Origin: Acidobacteriota bacterium
GTDB lineage: Bacteria; Acidobacteriota; Aminicenantia; Aminicenantales; Saccharicenantaceae
Direction of reading: 5' to 3'
Assembly: GCA_033549365.1 (NCBI GenBank)
Contig: JAWSUF010000012.1
Location: forward strand, 31,803 to 95,802
Length of the DNA: 64,000 nt
Under the pieces are notes generated by a model, which was not told the origin of the DNA, did not search any database, and saw only the letters and a program-made list of their open reading frames with translations. Numbering within the stretch: position 1 is the first letter of the stretch; each line of letters starts with the position of its first letter. The position numbers and the translations under genes were made by a program. Positions 35,073-45,722 of this stretch are shown in pieces.

Positions 35073-37460
35073 TCAGTCCGCCTTGACACCCAGGAGATCG
35101 CCGAGACGGTTGAAGAGATCACAGCGGGATGATTCCGGCCGGGATTTTTTACCGGCGTAGAAATAGAGGTTTTGGGCTTTCCAAAGGGGAAGTTCAATGC
35201 CCAGGATACGCCCGGCTTCGAGGTCGGCCACGGCCTTTTCCAGAACATCCGCGTCGCCGGGTTTCTTGAGAAGCGTCTCCATGTGGCCCTCAAGCCTCCG
35301 GCTGAGAATAAAGGCCGCCCGAACCGTGTCGAGCTTGAAGCATCCCTCGCGGACCTTTGCGGCTTCCTCTTCGAGCCGCCCGAGATCGAGGACATCCGCC
35401 TTGAGAAGACGTTCGACGGCGCGGTTATGCATGAAGCTCATGACGGCCGAAAGGGCGCCGGAGACCGGGATTCCCATTTCCGCCGTAGCCGCCAGAAGTG
35501 CGGCATGCTCGTCATGGATTTTCCGGAATTCGGCGGACAGATCCTCGTCGAGGGCGCCGAACATTCCCCCGACGACCCGCCTCTGCTCGTCGCGGAAAAG
35601 ATGGTGCAACGACAGACCGTGGGTGCCGAAGTGTTTGTCCATGAGACGCATCGTCTCGGCGGCATCGCCCTCGCGGAAGGAGGCGGCCAGTTCCCGGCTC
35701 ATGGTCTCGTAGGCCTCCCCGTTTTCGCAGGCCCGGGCTCCGGCCTGGAGGTCGAGGTCTCCACGATGGAGAGCGGCGAAGTTGAAATCCAGGGTTTCTC
35801 CCGTAATGTCCGAGACCAGCCGGGCTCGGCCGACGGCCATCCGATTTTTCCCGTTTTCGAGGCGGTCGAGGGCCCTCTTGCGGACTCGGTAGCAATACAG
35901 GCGGTCCGTTTCGCCGTATTCCCGGAAGAGCGTGGAGACGGCGTAATGAGCGCCGACCCGGGCCATATCGACAACGGCGGGCTTGACGAGTTTCCGGTAG
36001 ACGACGGCGGCGCTTTTCAAGCCGGGACGGTTGCCGGCGGCCCGCTCCAGGATCCGGATAAAATCCGCCTCGAGATCCGGACCGTCCGTTTCGGCGGCAA
36101 GCTGAATCGCCCGGGCGGCGTACATCAGGATCTGGACGGTCTCGAGGCCCGCGACATCGTCGAAAAACCAACCGCAGCTCGTGAACTGGAGAAGGGCGTT
36201 TCTCTGCATCTCGAGAAGTTTGAGCACACGGACTTTGTTTTCGGCATCGAGCCTGCGCGCGGCATGGCGCTCAAGAAACCGGGCGCGGCCGTCATCACTC
36301 CGATCGAGAATGACCGAGATATAATCGTCGCGAGCCGCCCAGGGGTCGCGGAGAAGTCCGGATGCGGCGTTCTCGAAGTGGGGGCCAAGGCGTTCAGCCA
36401 GCATGTCCACAGCCTCACGGAGAGGCGCCCGCCAGCGCTGATGAAGGCGCGGGTCGCAGCCCGTCTCGCAGCCGCAGTCGCTTCGCCAGCGTTCGATGCC
36501 GTGGGCACAGCTCCAGGCGGTGTTTTCGGCGATCTCGACCTCATCGCGCGGCGGGCTCAGCTCCAGGAACTCGCCGTAGACCGTGGGGCGGGCTATGTTC
36601 TCCGTCAGGAGAAGATGAAAGCAATAGGCCAGGGCCATATCGCCGTACTTGTGGTGGTGGCCGTAGGTTTCGCCGTCCGTGGCGATGTGGACAAGTTGGG
36701 GATCGGTCGTGTCGGTGAACCCGGCCGCAAGACGCCGCGCGAAAGATGCGCCGTCGGCCAACAGGTTGCCGAAGGCGATCTCCCGCGAGACCGGGCCGTT
36801 GTAGAAGAACAGCGCAATCGACCGGCCTGAAGGAAGACGGCAAAAATAGGGTTTGCGGGTGTCGATCCGGGCGCCTGAGACATCCACCCACGCATCCGAC
36901 CCTTCGCGGCGGACGCGGAGCGCCTGGTGCGGCGCAAGGATTGTAAAGGCAAAGCCTTCGGCCGCCAGCGCCTCCAGTGTCGCGATGTCGACCGCCGTTT
37001 CGGCCAGCCACATCCCTTCGGGTTTTCGGCCGAAACGGTGCTCGAAATCCCGGATGCCCCAGACGACCTGGGTCCGCTTGTCGCGCGCAGTGGCGAGGGG
37101 CATGATGATGTGATTGTAGACCTGAGCCAGGGCCGAGCCATGGCCGCCGAAGTTTTTACGGCTCTCCCGGTCGGCCTCCAGGACGGCCGCATAGACGTCA
37201 GGCGAGCGGCGCTCCATCCAGGACAGGAGCGTGGGTCCGAAATTGAAGCTCATCCGGGAGTAGTTGTTGACGATGTCGGCAATGCGGCGCTCATCGCCGA
37301 GAATGCGGGCCGCGGCGTTCGGGGCATAGCACTCGGCCGTGATCCGCTCGTTCCAGTCGTGGTAGGGATGGGCGGAGTCCTGGATCTCGATTTCCTCGAG
37401 CCAGGGGTTTTCCCGGGGCGGCTGGTAGAAATGGCCGTGGATGCAGACGAAGCGGTTCAT
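35073..37460 (-). CDS. GH57-family alpha-glucan enzyme with DUF3536 domain
   Basis: A 795-residue protein with the GH57 opening motif [15 protein letters not shown] at its N-terminus, a GH57 barrel to about residue 400 and a long helical DUF3536 region after it. GH57 enzymes include amylases, branching enzymes and 4-alpha-glucanotransferases; this subfamily has no settled activity. The ATG at 37460 overlaps the glgB stop in ATGA, with AAGGCGG upstream, so the longer frame is not used. Its position between glgB and malQ points to glycogen or maltodextrin metabolism. Confidence 0.85.
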   Translation of the reverse strand: MNRFVCIHGHFYQPPRENPWLEEIEIQDSAHPYHDWNERITAECYAPNAAARILGDERRIADIVNNYSRMSFNFGPTLLSWMERRSPDVYAAVLEADRESRKNFGGHGSALAQVYNHIIMPLATARDKRTQVVWGIRDFEHRFGRKPEGMWLAETAVDIATLEALAAEGFAFTILAPHQALRVRREGSDAWVDVSGARIDTRKPYFCRLPSGRSIALFFYNGPVSREIAFGNLLADGASFARRLAAGFTDTTDPQLVHIATDGETYGHHHKYGDMALAYCFHLLLTENIARPTVYGEFLELSPPRDEVEIAENTAWSCAHGIERWRSDCGCETGCDPRLHQRWRAPLREAVDMLAERLGPHFENAASGLLRDPWAARDDYISVILDRSDDGRARFLERHAARRLDAENKVRVLKLLEMQRNALLQFTSCGWFFDDVAGLETVQILMYAARAIQLAAETDGPDLEADFIRILERAAGNRPGLKSAAVVYRKLVKPAVVDMARVGAHYAVSTLFREYGETDRLYCYRVRKRALDRLENGKNRMAVGRARLVSDITGETLDFNFAALHRGDLDLQAGARACENGEAYETMSRELAASFREGDAAETMRLMDKHFGTHGLSLHHLFRDEQRRVVGGMFGALDEDLSAEFRKIHDEHAALLAATAEMGIPVSGALSAVMSFMHNRAVERLLKADVLDLGRLEEEAAKVREGCFKLDTVRAAFILSRRLEGHMETLLKKPGDADVLEKAVADLEAGRILGIELPLWKAQNLYFYAGKKSRPESSRCDLFNRLGDLLGVKAD

Positions 37461-39406
37461 TTGCCGCCTTTGAAAAAGAGGATTCCGAGAGGCGGAAGGA
37501 CGAGGGAGATGGAAAACGGCAGGCCGTGCGACGGAATATCCTCGGCCGGGCGCCCGCCGAGATTTCCGCAACCCGAGCCGCCGTAGATCTCCGCGTCGCT
37601 GTTCAGGAGCTCACGCCATGATCCTTCGAAGGGGACGCCCACACGATAGTCCTTGCGCAAAACCGGCGTGAAGTTGGCAACGACAAGAACAGCTTCGTCC
37701 CCGGACCGGCCGAAGCGGAGATAAATGATGATGCTGTTTTCGTAGTCGGAGCCGTCGACCCAGCGAAAACCTTCCCCCTCGCCGTCGAGTTCGTGGAGGG
37801 CCGGTTCGTTCCGGTAGACGGCGTTCAAATCGCGGATCCAGCCCAGGATGCCGGAATGTTCCGAATATCCGAGGAGATTCCAGTCCAGGCTGCCGTCATG
37901 CCGCCATTCGTCCCACTGGCCGAACTCCCCGCCCATAAAGAGGAGTTTCTTTCCGGGATGGCCCCACATGTGTCCGTAGAGCAGACGGAGATTGGCCCTC
38001 TTCCGCCACGCATCGCCGGGCATCTTGCCGATGAGCGAGCCTTTGCCGTGGACAACCTCGTCGTGGGAGAGGGGAAGGACGAAATTCTCGAAGAAAGCGT
38101 ACCAGATGCTGAAGGTCAGTTGGTTGTGGTGGAACTTCCGGTGGATGGGATCCTTGGAACAGTAGGCCAGAGTATCATGCATCCAGCCCATATTCCACTT
38201 GAAGCCGAAGCCCAGACCGCCGAGATGAACGGGCCGTGAAACCGAGGGCCAGGCCGTCGATTCCTCGGCAAAGGTCTGGATGTCGGGGAAAGCTTCGTAG
38301 GCGGCCATATTGAATCGCTTGAGAAACTCGATGGCTTCCAGATTTTCGCGCCCGCCATAAACATTGGGGACCCACTCTCCGGCCTTGCGTGAATAATCGC
38401 GGTAAAGCATGGAGGCCACGGCGTCGACCCGCAGGCCGTCGGCGTGATAGGTGTCGAGCCAGAAGAGGCCGCTGCTGATAAGGAAATTGCGGACCTCGTT
38501 GCGGCCGGTGTTGAAGATCAGGCTCTTCCAGTCGGGGTGGAATCCCTCGCGCGGGTCAGCGTGTTCGAAGAGATGCGTGCCGTCGAAAGCGGCCAGGCCG
38601 TAGGGATCTTCGGGGAAATGGGACGGGACCCAGTCGAGGATGACGCCGATGCCTTCGCGGTGGAGGTGGTCGATGAGGAACATGAAATCCTGGGGCGTGC
38701 CGTAGCGGGACGTCGGCGCGAAATAGCCCAGAGTCTGGTAGCCCCAGGAACCGAAGAAGGGATGTTCCATCGGCGGGAGGAATTCGACGTGGGTGAAGCC
38801 GGCCGCCTTGACGTGTTCGGCAAGTGCAGGCGCCATTTCGCGGTAGGAGAGCGACCGGTATTTTTCATCGGGAACTCGGCGCCAGGAGCCGAGGTGAACC
38901 TCATAGATCGAAATCGGGGCGCCGTGATGGTTTTGCGCGCCGCGGGAGGCCATCCATTCCCCGTCGCCCCAGTCATAGTCCAGGTCCCAGACGATCGAAG
39001 CCGTGCGCGGCGCCTGCTCCCAGAAGAAGGCGAAGGGGTCGCCTTTCTCAAAGCCGCGACCGCCGTTGCGAGAGACAATGAAATATTTGTAAAGCCCGCC
39101 GGAGCCGAGTCCGGGGACGAAGCCTTCCCAGATGCCGGAGCCGTCCCAGCGGGCGGCCAGCGGGTGGAATGCACGGTTCCACCCGTTGAAGTTCCCGATG
39201 ACCGAGACGTGCTCGGCGTTCGGAGCCCAGACGGCGAAGTGAACGCCTTCGACGCCGTCGACCGTCATGCGGCGCGAACCGAGCTTTTCGTGGAGGCGGA
39301 AGTGATTGCCCTCCTTGAAGAGGTGGATGTCGTAGTCCGTGAGGCGGCTCGGGCCGTGAAGGATGTTCGGCGTCGGTTCGTCGGTTTTTCTTTTTTTATC
39401 GGGCAA
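37457..39406 (-). CDS. glgB: 1,4-alpha-glucan branching enzyme
   Basis: A 649-residue GH13 enzyme. A CBM48 domain ([20 protein letters not shown], about 50-69) precedes the barrel. The catalytic motifs are [26 protein letters not shown] (nucleophile Asp), [10 protein letters not shown] (acid/base Glu) and [12 protein letters not shown]. It makes alpha-1,6 branches in glycogen. The start is TTG at 39406, with AAGGAGG six bases upstream. It is the first gene of a leftward operon that runs through GH57 and malQ. Confidence 0.95.
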   Translation of the reverse strand: MPDKKRKTDEPTPNILHGPSRLTDYDIHLFKEGNHFRLHEKLGSRRMTVDGVEGVHFAVWAPNAEHVSVIGNFNGWNRAFHPLAARWDGSGIWEGFVPGLGSGGLYKYFIVSRNGGRGFEKGDPFAFFWEQAPRTASIVWDLDYDWGDGEWMASRGAQNHHGAPISIYEVHLGSWRRVPDEKYRSLSYREMAPALAEHVKAAGFTHVEFLPPMEHPFFGSWGYQTLGYFAPTSRYGTPQDFMFLIDHLHREGIGVILDWVPSHFPEDPYGLAAFDGTHLFEHADPREGFHPDWKSLIFNTGRNEVRNFLISSGLFWLDTYHADGLRVDAVASMLYRDYSRKAGEWVPNVYGGRENLEAIEFLKRFNMAAYEAFPDIQTFAEESTAWPSVSRPVHLGGLGFGFKWNMGWMHDTLAYCSKDPIHRKFHHNQLTFSIWYAFFENFVLPLSHDEVVHGKGSLIGKMPGDAWRKRANLRLLYGHMWGHPGKKLLFMGGEFGQWDEWRHDGSLDWNLLGYSEHSGILGWIRDLNAVYRNEPALHELDGEGEGFRWVDGSDYENSIIIYLRFGRSGDEAVLVVANFTPVLRKDYRVGVPFEGSWRELLNSDAEIYGGSGCGNLGGRPAEDIPSHGLPFSISLVLPPLGILFFKGGK

Positions 39407-39433
39407 AGCACGCCTCCTTGAATCGGCTTCCCT

Positions 39434-39463
39434 AACCTAATGCAAGGGGAGGAAATAAGTCAA
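39434..39463 (-). promoter_or_regulatory. Promoter of the glgB operon
   Basis: TTGACT (39463-39458), 18-bp spacer, TAGGTT (39439-39434) on the minus strand, about 28 bases before the TTG start codon. Confidence 0.5.
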
Positions 39464-39490
39464 GGCGGGGTTCATTCCCTGCACTTCCAC

Positions 39491-39519
39491 TTGACCTGGG
39501 TCTCCGGCCGGACTAATCT
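39491..39519 (+). promoter_or_regulatory. Promoter of the propeller-protein gene
   Basis: TTGACC (39491-39496), 17-bp spacer, TAATCT (39514-39519), divergent from the glgB promoter. The leader to ATG 39581 is about 55 nt. Confidence 0.5.
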
Positions 39520-39580
39520 TGTTTTGTGAGTGCCGGCATGAGACGCGTTTGAAGCCGCCGCTCTCAAAAGGAGGCTGGTG

Positions 39581-40612
39581 ATGAAAAGAATCGGGAGGCG
39601 TTTTCCACTCCTTCTTTTGGCCGTCGCGGCGGGCCTGGCTCTTTCCGCAGGAACCGCTCGGCCGGAATTTGTGTCCAAACTCCCGGAAGTGATGAACCCC
39701 TTTTTCCTCGCGATTGCGGATGGCCGGATGTATGTCGTCGAGAATTCCGTGAGCGTCCACAGCTTCACGATCGACGATAAACACCTCGCCTTCGTCAAAA
39801 CTTTCGGGCGCGAGGGTCAAGGCCCCGGCGAGTTCGGCTTCATCTACGGAGTCCGCCCGTTCAAGGACCACCTGGAGATCCCCGGAGTCCGCAAGCTCGC
39901 CCGTTTCTCCCTGGACGGGGAGTATCTCAGCGAGATCACAATCACGGTCGGCATGTTCAAGGGAGCGGCTTATCGGTTGGGCGACGGCTTCGTGGTCAGG
40001 GATCTCAATTTCGACGAAAAGGGGACAACGACGACGATCCGCCTCTATGACCGGGATCTCAAGCTGATCAAGGAGATCGGCACTCGCACGATTCCATCTG
40101 GTTTGAACAAGACAAATCTTGTGTCCGACTATTACGCACCCCGCGTGGTCGGCGATCAGCTCTATGTGATCGACGCGGCTCAGGACTCCATCGTCACCGT
40201 GTTTGACAGGAACGGCGTCCAAAAGAAGGAGATCCGCCTGCCCTTGGAGCCGGCAAGGATGACGGCCGCGCTGAAGGAAGCCATCGTCAAGCCCGTCAAA
40301 GAGAGCCTGCGCGGGAGGATCTCCTGGGAGGAATACGAGAAGCGGCTGTTCTTTCCCGCCCGGACGCCGTGCCTTGATTACTTCGAGGTCGTCGACGGGA
40401 AGTTCATTGCCAGGACATACCATTTCCGGAAGGACAAGGTGGAATTCGCCGTGTTCGACTTGGAAGGGCGGGAGCTGCGGCGCATGGACCTGCCCTTCAC
40501 GGGCCGGCTGAGCAACGGCATCCTTTTCTGCTTCCATCAGGGCCGCTATTATTATCTTCGTGAGAACCCCGACGATGATGTCTGGGAACTCCACGTCGAA
40601 CAGGTCTGGTAG
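39581..40612 (+). CDS. Exported six-bladed beta-propeller protein
   Basis: A 343-residue protein with a signal peptide (about residues 1-25) and NHL/six-bladed-propeller repeats, for example FGREGQGPGEFGFIYGV and ARFSLDGEYLSEI. Proteins of this type are frequent in Acidobacteriota and Bacteroidota and usually sit outside the cytoplasm as binding or scaffolding domains; no catalytic motif is visible. ATG 39581 is six bases after AAAAGGAGG, while the GTG just before it is too close. It stands alone. Confidence 0.7.
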   Translation: MKRIGRRFPLLLLAVAAGLALSAGTARPEFVSKLPEVMNPFFLAIADGRMYVVENSVSVHSFTIDDKHLAFVKTFGREGQGPGEFGFIYGVRPFKDHLEIPGVRKLARFSLDGEYLSEITITVGMFKGAAYRLGDGFVVRDLNFDEKGTTTTIRLYDRDLKLIKEIGTRTIPSGLNKTNLVSDYYAPRVVGDQLYVIDAAQDSIVTVFDRNGVQKKEIRLPLEPARMTAALKEAIVKPVKESLRGRISWEEYEKRLFFPARTPCLDYFEVVDGKFIARTYHFRKDKVEFAVFDLEGRELRRMDLPFTGRLSNGILFCFHQGRYYYLRENPDDDVWELHVEQVW

Positions 40613-40694
40613 GGACGACGGCCTTCGTCGCATCTTTCCCCATTCTCTTTACAAAACACTTTGTTTGGTTTCATTCGCCGTTCGTCCCGAAAAT

Positions 40695-41375
40695 TCAGTA
40701 CGGCGGTTCTGCCGGACCGCTGTATCCGCACATGCCGAGCCGGGGCGAATTCACGATGCGAATCGGCTCCCCGTAATCCTCATGCGGATGCGAGGCGGCA
40801 TGTCGCTCGCACAGGAGTCCCGGGAGGTCCTCTTCGATCCGGCATTCCTCGCAAAAGTGAGTCGCGGTTTTTTTGCACTCCTGGCAAGTCGATACGGGCG
40901 CTGCATTACGCGCCATCAATACGATCGGGTGCTTGGAGATCGGCTTTCCATGACGGATTCCCACACGCTTGATTTTTGTCACGGACTCCGTCCCGAAATC
41001 GTAGACATGGATCACTTCGGCGGCTTCGGTAAAAACTTGATGGATTCTCCTCGACATCGGGATCTGCCTCCCCCACAGTCCTCCGATGGAAAAGCGGCTG
41101 AGATGCCCGCAACACTCCAACCAGATGGCTCTGAGGTAGAAGTCGATATCGCCCAGCTTGGCGGATCCGTCGACTTCCAGGTTCAGCCAATATGTTCGGT
41201 CGTCGGCATCTTGAGCTTGCAGATGATAAAGAACGCCTTCCTGCCCTTTGGCATTGATTTTTGACCACACTTCCGCGCGTTTCTCACACTTGGCCAAATG
41301 TCGGGTCATTCCCCCGCGTGCAAATTCCCGCCCGCAGAACACGCACGCACCGCGGTTTTGATCGTTAATGCTCAT
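40695..41375 (-). CDS. Zinc-ribbon protein with a pRiA4b ORF-3-like domain
   Basis: A 226-residue protein. The N-terminus has a C2H2-like finger (CVFCGREFARGGMTRHLAKC), the middle resembles the plasmid pRiA4b ORF-3/IS1096 passenger-like fold (YWLNLEVDGSAKLGDIDFYL), and the C-terminus has a second cysteine cluster (CQECKKTATHFCEEC). Function is unknown; the central family is often plasmid- or transposon-borne. It begins an AT-richer stretch of hypothetical genes, consistent with acquisition. Confidence 0.6.
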   Translation of the reverse strand: MSINDQNRGACVFCGREFARGGMTRHLAKCEKRAEVWSKINAKGQEGVLYHLQAQDADDRTYWLNLEVDGSAKLGDIDFYLRAIWLECCGHLSRFSIGGLWGRQIPMSRRIHQVFTEAAEVIHVYDFGTESVTKIKRVGIRHGKPISKHPIVLMARNAAPVSTCQECKKTATHFCEECRIEEDLPGLLCERHAASHPHEDYGEPIRIVNSPRLGMCGYSGPAEPPY

Positions 41376-41782
41376 CTTGGCCCCCTTCGATTATTCCATA
41401 TCGGCACAGGCCCGGTCATGAGTTGAAGACCTTCGGCCAACGGAAACCATGAAATCATCGGCTGCGTCCTCAATGAATCTATCTTCACCAATGGAGTGGT
41501 CCGGGTCGGGGAATGTTGCCGAAAAAGGATCATAAAATGCCCTTGTCCCATTCAAATACCATCACTCAATCCAATCCCTATTGTTGATGTAATAATATGA
41601 CACCTCAAACATTTCCTCAAGGACAAAATGAAAAAAATAAGGATCCCGGAGTTGTAACGCCTTGGCCGCAAAACAGGAGGAAGCACAGCAAGGCCGGGTT
41701 CGTGATGTCAGATCAAGCAACTCTTGTCGGAGTTCCGGAACTCAGCAATATTTTTACGTTTCTTATCATGGGTGTATTTTAC
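41376..41782. other. Intergenic stretch with no recognised gene
   Basis: About 400 bases of AT-richer sequence between two leftward genes. A plus-strand frame at 41597-41866 runs into the neighbouring gene, has no ribosome site and resembles no family. I see no RNA gene or clear promoter here. Confidence 0.5.
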
Positions 41783-42505
41783 TTAATCTTCGTCTCCGGC
41801 ACTATCCATCTCTTGATCGGTCGTTTCCAATTGCCAGCCACTTCGCTCCAAATAATCGGCTATTAAAGTTTCACCGGCATCTAAAAGCAAACCCGTGAGA
41901 TCAATCGCATCTTTGCAAAGTTTTCTCATGCATTCATTCTCGTTATTTTCACGAAGGGGAGGATCAGCGAGGATATATTTCATAGCAATGGAATCAGCCA
42001 AGTCAAAGTAGGCTTCTCCTGCTTTTTGACCTCGGCTTTCAACAAATAAACTGTTTTTCAGAATGTCATCGGTCAGCACTTCTGAAGCAACTTCAGGATC
42101 AAATTGAAAAACAACCTTGTTGCGAATTCGGTTGAGTATGCGCTCACGGAACCAGCGGAAACGATGATCTCGCAAGATGTCACGGAAACCCGTGAAGGCA
42201 TCATAATCGCGAAAAAACCGTCCAAGGCCGTCGACAACGACAAGGGCTTCAAACAAAATCGCACAATTGAAGAGAAATGCATTGAGACGTTGACGCCTGG
42301 CGGATGGGATGTCATGATCCGTGACAGCAAGGAAAGAAAACTGGCAGAATCGAAGAGCATTTAGAGATCTTGCCAGGTTGAGAAGAGCGGCAAAAGGCTT
42401 GTCTTCACGCAATGACTCGATATCAACATCACCGGGCACTATTCGCCAGCTTTTTTTATCTTCGCACATTAGGCAAATATTTTGAATAATCGACTTGAGA
42501 TGCAT
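41783..42505 (-). CDS. Hypothetical alpha-helical protein, possibly a degenerate HEPN member
   Basis: A 240-residue protein of no recognised family. It is predicted largely helical with no signal peptide. The segment RIRNKVVFQFD resembles the RN-x4-H heart of HEPN-like domains, with Gln where His would be expected, so it may be an inactive relative; this is speculative. Codon use and base composition are more AT-rich than in the flanking metabolic genes, suggesting transfer. Confidence 0.5.
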   Translation of the reverse strand: MHLKSIIQNICLMCEDKKSWRIVPGDVDIESLREDKPFAALLNLARSLNALRFCQFSFLAVTDHDIPSARRQRLNAFLFNCAILFEALVVVDGLGRFFRDYDAFTGFRDILRDHRFRWFRERILNRIRNKVVFQFDPEVASEVLTDDILKNSLFVESRGQKAGEAYFDLADSIAMKYILADPPLRENNENECMRKLCKDAIDLTGLLLDAGETLIADYLERSGWQLETTDQEMDSAGDED

Positions 42506-42610
42506 TTTATTTTCATGATATCCGCTTTGCTCAAGTACTAGGGATCCTCTTTTCCGGACACTGGAACAGCTTGCCTAATAAAACCATCGTTTCATTCATC
42601 AGTTTTCACA

Positions 42611-43096
42611 TTACACTTTAAGCGTTTGGAATGCCGTCTCCGGAGATTTCATCTTCAAAAATGACATCGGCATCTCATTGATATAATCAGACGCTTCCCA
42701 GGTTGTCATTCCCCGGAGTTCCAAGGCAAATCTTGCGCTGAAGATCAAGTCATTTATCGACCCCGTGACGGATTGGTTCAACGCTTTAGAGTATGTCGCA
42801 TTCTTTTTATAGGAGGCCAGATATTTTGAATAGACAGAAATTTCATCACACCTTGCCAAGTACCCGCCAAATTCCCTCACCAGGGCTTCCTCGTACTTTT
42901 CCGGAGTCGTGACGCCTCGACCAATGAACAGGAGAGAAAACAACGAAGCTGTGTTCGTGACAATGATATATTCCACACGATTAGCTCGGAACACCTGGCC
43001 GGACCAGTCCAGGAACGGATTATCGGGCATGGGAAGCGACTCTGTGGGTGTCACACCGATTTTTTTCGAGAGTTTTGCGCTGAGCCTGAGAATCAT
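42611..43096 (-). CDS. DUF6933-like protein
   Basis: A 161-residue protein beginning MILRLSAKLSKKIGVTP and containing NPFLDWSGQVFRANRVEYII and NTASLFSLLFIGRG, which fits the small DUF6933 family as I recall it. Function is unknown. It has a near-consensus promoter (43181-43208) and lies in the AT-richer islet. Confidence 0.55.
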   Translation of the reverse strand: MILRLSAKLSKKIGVTPTESLPMPDNPFLDWSGQVFRANRVEYIIVTNTASLFSLLFIGRGVTTPEKYEEALVREFGGYLARCDEISVYSKYLASYKKNATYSKALNQSVTGSINDLIFSARFALELRGMTTWEASDYINEMPMSFLKMKSPETAFQTLKV

Positions 43097-43180
43097 TGTC
43101 TTTTCACCTTGCCGACGACCTTATTCGAACGCCTTCCTGGCGGCAAGCCGGGAGGCACCTCCGGTTTGTTACAAGAACAA

Positions 43181-43208
43181 ATTATGTCGCTACTGGTTAG
43201 ATTGTCAA
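43181..43208 (-). promoter_or_regulatory. Promoter of the DUF6933-like gene
   Basis: TTGACA (43208-43203), 16-bp spacer, CATAAT (43186-43181) on the minus strand, giving a leader of about 78 nt. Box sequences and spacing are the same as at the thi4 promoter (47329-47356). Confidence 0.55.
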
Positions 43209-43278
43209 GGAACGTCCACGGATATATGCCGCCTCCTCCCTGATCTTCTTTCAAAGAGGTTATGACGGCAAGTTGGTA

Positions 43279-43284
43279 TATAAT
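43279..43284 (+). promoter_or_regulatory. Possible -10 box of the amidinotransferase gene
   Basis: A perfect TATAAT about 50 bases before ATG 43336. No -35 box is seen at the right distance, so an activator may be needed or the call may be wrong. Confidence 0.3.
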
Positions 43285-43335
43285 GTCAATCACATTACCC
43301 GCCCGAAATCGGCTGCATGGCATGAGGAGAAAATT

Positions 43336-44316
43336 ATGAAAAAAAAGATTCGGAAAGATCTCCGGGCGGCATTCGGCGGCCGGGGTTGGCGGCCGCGGAA
43401 CATGAGTCTGCAGCAGGAGCTGGGATCCATTTGGGCGGCCTGCGGTATCACCACCGAATGGGCGCCGCTGAAGAGCGTGCTGCTGCACCGGCCGGGCCTC
43501 GAGCTTCAGGCTTTCACCGATCCTGACGCCGTCCAGATGCTCGCACCGCTGGACGTCCTCCGCGCTCAGAACCAGCATGACGCGCTGGCGGACACCTACC
43601 GGCGTTTGGGAGTTGCGGTCCATGACCTTGACGCGCCGGAGACCTCGTTTCCCAATCAGATGTTCATGGCGGACCTGTTCTTTGCCACGCCCCAGGGAAT
43701 GATCCTGGCACGGCCGGCATCCGAGGTGCGGGCAGGCGAAGAGCGGCATGCCGCCCGTAAACTGGCGGCGATGGGCATTCCCTTGGTGCGCAGCATCAGC
43801 GGCGCGGCCACGTTCGAGGGGGCCGATGCCATGTGGCTCAACGAGCGCGAGGTGATGATCGGCAGGGGGTTGCGAACCAACGCGCAGGGCGCGACGCAGG
43901 TTGCCGCCGTGCTCGACGAGATGGGGGTGAGAGCGATCACAATCGATTTACCCCCGCACGCCATGCATCTTATGGGTTTGTTGCGCATCGTGGATCGGCA
44001 CCTGGCCATCGCATGGCCGGGACGTTTTCCGGAGGCCGGGCTCGAAACCCTGCAAAGAGCGCGGATCCGCGTGGAATTCATCCCGGATACGTCCGAGGCG
44101 ATGAACGGCTTTGCCATGAACGTGGTGACGATCAGGCCGAAAGAGATCGTTATGCCTGCGGGCAATCCGCACACGCGTGCCTTTTTTGAAAAGCTCGGCA
44201 TCAGGACGCACACCGTTGCGGTAGATGAGCTGGGCAAGGCGGCCGGGGCGATCGGCTGCCTGACCGGTGTGCTGGAGAGGGAGAAGCTTTCCGGGGACGA
44301 CCCGGATTATTCTTGA
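43336..44316 (+). CDS. Amidinotransferase-superfamily enzyme (dimethylargininase or arginine deiminase-like)
   Basis: A 326-residue pentein-fold protein. It has FPNQMFMADLFF, the acidic pair in TFEGADAMW, the catalytic-His region DLPPHAMHLMGLLRIVD and a candidate nucleophile Cys near the C-terminus (AIGCLTGVL). It likely hydrolyses a guanidino compound such as arginine, methylarginine or agmatine; the substrate cannot be fixed from sequence. ATG 43336 with AGGAGA upstream is preferred over the longer frame. Its 3' end overlaps that of the convergent pncB by ten bases. Confidence 0.7.
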   Translation: MKKKIRKDLRAAFGGRGWRPRNMSLQQELGSIWAACGITTEWAPLKSVLLHRPGLELQAFTDPDAVQMLAPLDVLRAQNQHDALADTYRRLGVAVHDLDAPETSFPNQMFMADLFFATPQGMILARPASEVRAGEERHAARKLAAMGIPLVRSISGAATFEGADAMWLNEREVMIGRGLRTNAQGATQVAAVLDEMGVRAITIDLPPHAMHLMGLLRIVDRHLAIAWPGRFPEAGLETLQRARIRVEFIPDTSEAMNGFAMNVVTIRPKEIVMPAGNPHTRAFFEKLGIRTHTVAVDELGKAAGAIGCLTGVLEREKLSGDDPDYS

Positions 44317-45722
44317 TGTTTGGTGATTAAGCGATCCCTCAGCGTTTTGAGCCGGCGGCTGATTCCCACTTTATAGATGTGGGGATTCTCGAAACGCTTG
44401 TATTCGGCGGGAAGTCTCTCCAGACGCTCCCGGGCATATTTCGCCGTTTGTTTCAGAGACGGCGGATCGGATACGATGTTGCCCCCAACCATCACCGGAT
44501 GAAGGAGCGGTTGAAGTTCATACGGTTCAACGGCAAAGGATTGATGGGGAACGAACGGGTGGTGCATCTCGGCAATGTGCGTTTCATCCTCAAGCCCGAC
44601 AACGTCCGCGCCCAGGAAGGATTCCTTTTTATCCATGGCGCGCCAGACCTGTTTTCTGCCGGGCAGAGTGATCTTGGACACGTTTTCCGAAAGCTTGATC
44701 ACCGGTTGACCATCGGTTCGGGCCAGCTTATAGACGCCGTCGAGCGCCGCATCCGGCTGCCCGGTGACGAGGCTGGTCCCCACGCCGAAGACATCGATGG
44801 GCGCCCCCTGATCCAATAAGCTCTTGATAACGTACTCATCGAGCTGGTTGGAGGCGGCGATTTTAACGTAGGGCAACCCCGCCTCATCCAGCATGGCGCG
44901 GCTTTTCCGGGCCAGGTAGGCCAGATCCCCGCTGTCCAGGCGGATGCCTTTCAGGCGATGTCCCGTCTTTTCCATTTCCTTCGCCACGGCGATCGCATGA
45001 GGCACTCCGCTTTTCAGCGTGTTGTAGGTGTCCACAAGCAGCACACAATCCTCCGGACGGGCGGCGGCAAAGTTGCGGAAGGCCTCGATTTCACTGTCGT
45101 GACTCTGCACATAGGAATGGGCCATCGTTCCGGACGGTTGGATATCGTATTCCCGCGCCGCTCGAACATTGCTGGTCGCATCGAATCCGCCGATAACGGC
45201 GGCCCGGCTGGAATAGATGCCCCCCAATCCCTGGGCCCGTCGCAATCCGAAATCGATCAGGGTTCGTTCTCCGGCCACAAGGCGCATTCGGGCGGCCTTG
45301 GTGGCGATCAGAGACTGAAAATTGATGATGTTAAGGAGAACCGTTTCGATGAGTTGGGTTTCGATCAGATTCCCTTCGATTCTCAGGACGGGACGCGTCG
45401 GGAACACCACATCCCCTTCCTTGGGTGCGGCCATCGTGCCGGTGAATTTGAAATGTTTCAAATGGTCCAGATATTCAGGATGAAACGATTGGCTTTTTAA
45501 ATAATTCAGGTCCTTTTCATCAAAGCGGAAGTCCTCAAGAACCCCCAGCAGATCCGCCAGGCCTGCAAAAACGGTGTATCCCCCCTGAAAGGGATTTTTT
45601 CGGAAAAAGTAGTCGAACACGGCGGATTCGTCTTTTCGCCCGGCCAGAAAATAGCCCTGCCCCATCGTCAGTTCATACTGATCGACATATGAGGCCGTGA
45701 ATTCGAACAATTTTGCTGCCAT
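44307..45722 (-). CDS. pncB: Nicotinate phosphoribosyltransferase
   Basis: A 471-residue enzyme making nicotinate mononucleotide from nicotinic acid and PRPP in NAD salvage. The N-terminal SYVDQYELTMGQGYFLAG, the FGLRRAQG and GGFDATSNV segments and the phosphate-binding region around FGVGTSLVTG are typical. The ATG at 45722 shares one base with the pncA stop, so its translation is coupled to pncA, which supplies its substrate. Confidence 0.92.
   Translation of the reverse strand: MAAKLFEFTASYVDQYELTMGQGYFLAGRKDESAVFDYFFRKNPFQGGYTVFAGLADLLGVLEDFRFDEKDLNYLKSQSFHPEYLDHLKHFKFTGTMAAPKEGDVVFPTRPVLRIEGNLIETQLIETVLLNIINFQSLIATKAARMRLVAGERTLIDFGLRRAQGLGGIYSSRAAVIGGFDATSNVRAAREYDIQPSGTMAHSYVQSHDSEIEAFRNFAAARPEDCVLLVDTYNTLKSGVPHAIAVAKEMEKTGHRLKGIRLDSGDLAYLARKSRAMLDEAGLPYVKIAASNQLDEYVIKSLLDQGAPIDVFGVGTSLVTGQPDAALDGVYKLARTDGQPVIKLSENVSKITLPGRKQVWRAMDKKESFLGADVVGLEDETHIAEMHHPFVPHQSFAVEPYELQPLLHPVMVGGNIVSDPPSLKQTAKYARERLERLPAEYKRFENPHIYKVGISRRLKTLRDRLITKHQE

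Noticed and set aside
35172..36830. A 552-codon plus-strand frame across the GH57 gene
   Set aside because: It is antisense to a coupled operon gene with recognisable motifs and has no ribosome site or family match.
41597..41866. Plus-strand frame of 89 codons with a hydrophobic segment
   Set aside because: It overlaps the 3' end of the minus-strand gene at 41783-42505, lacks a ribosome site and resembles no family.
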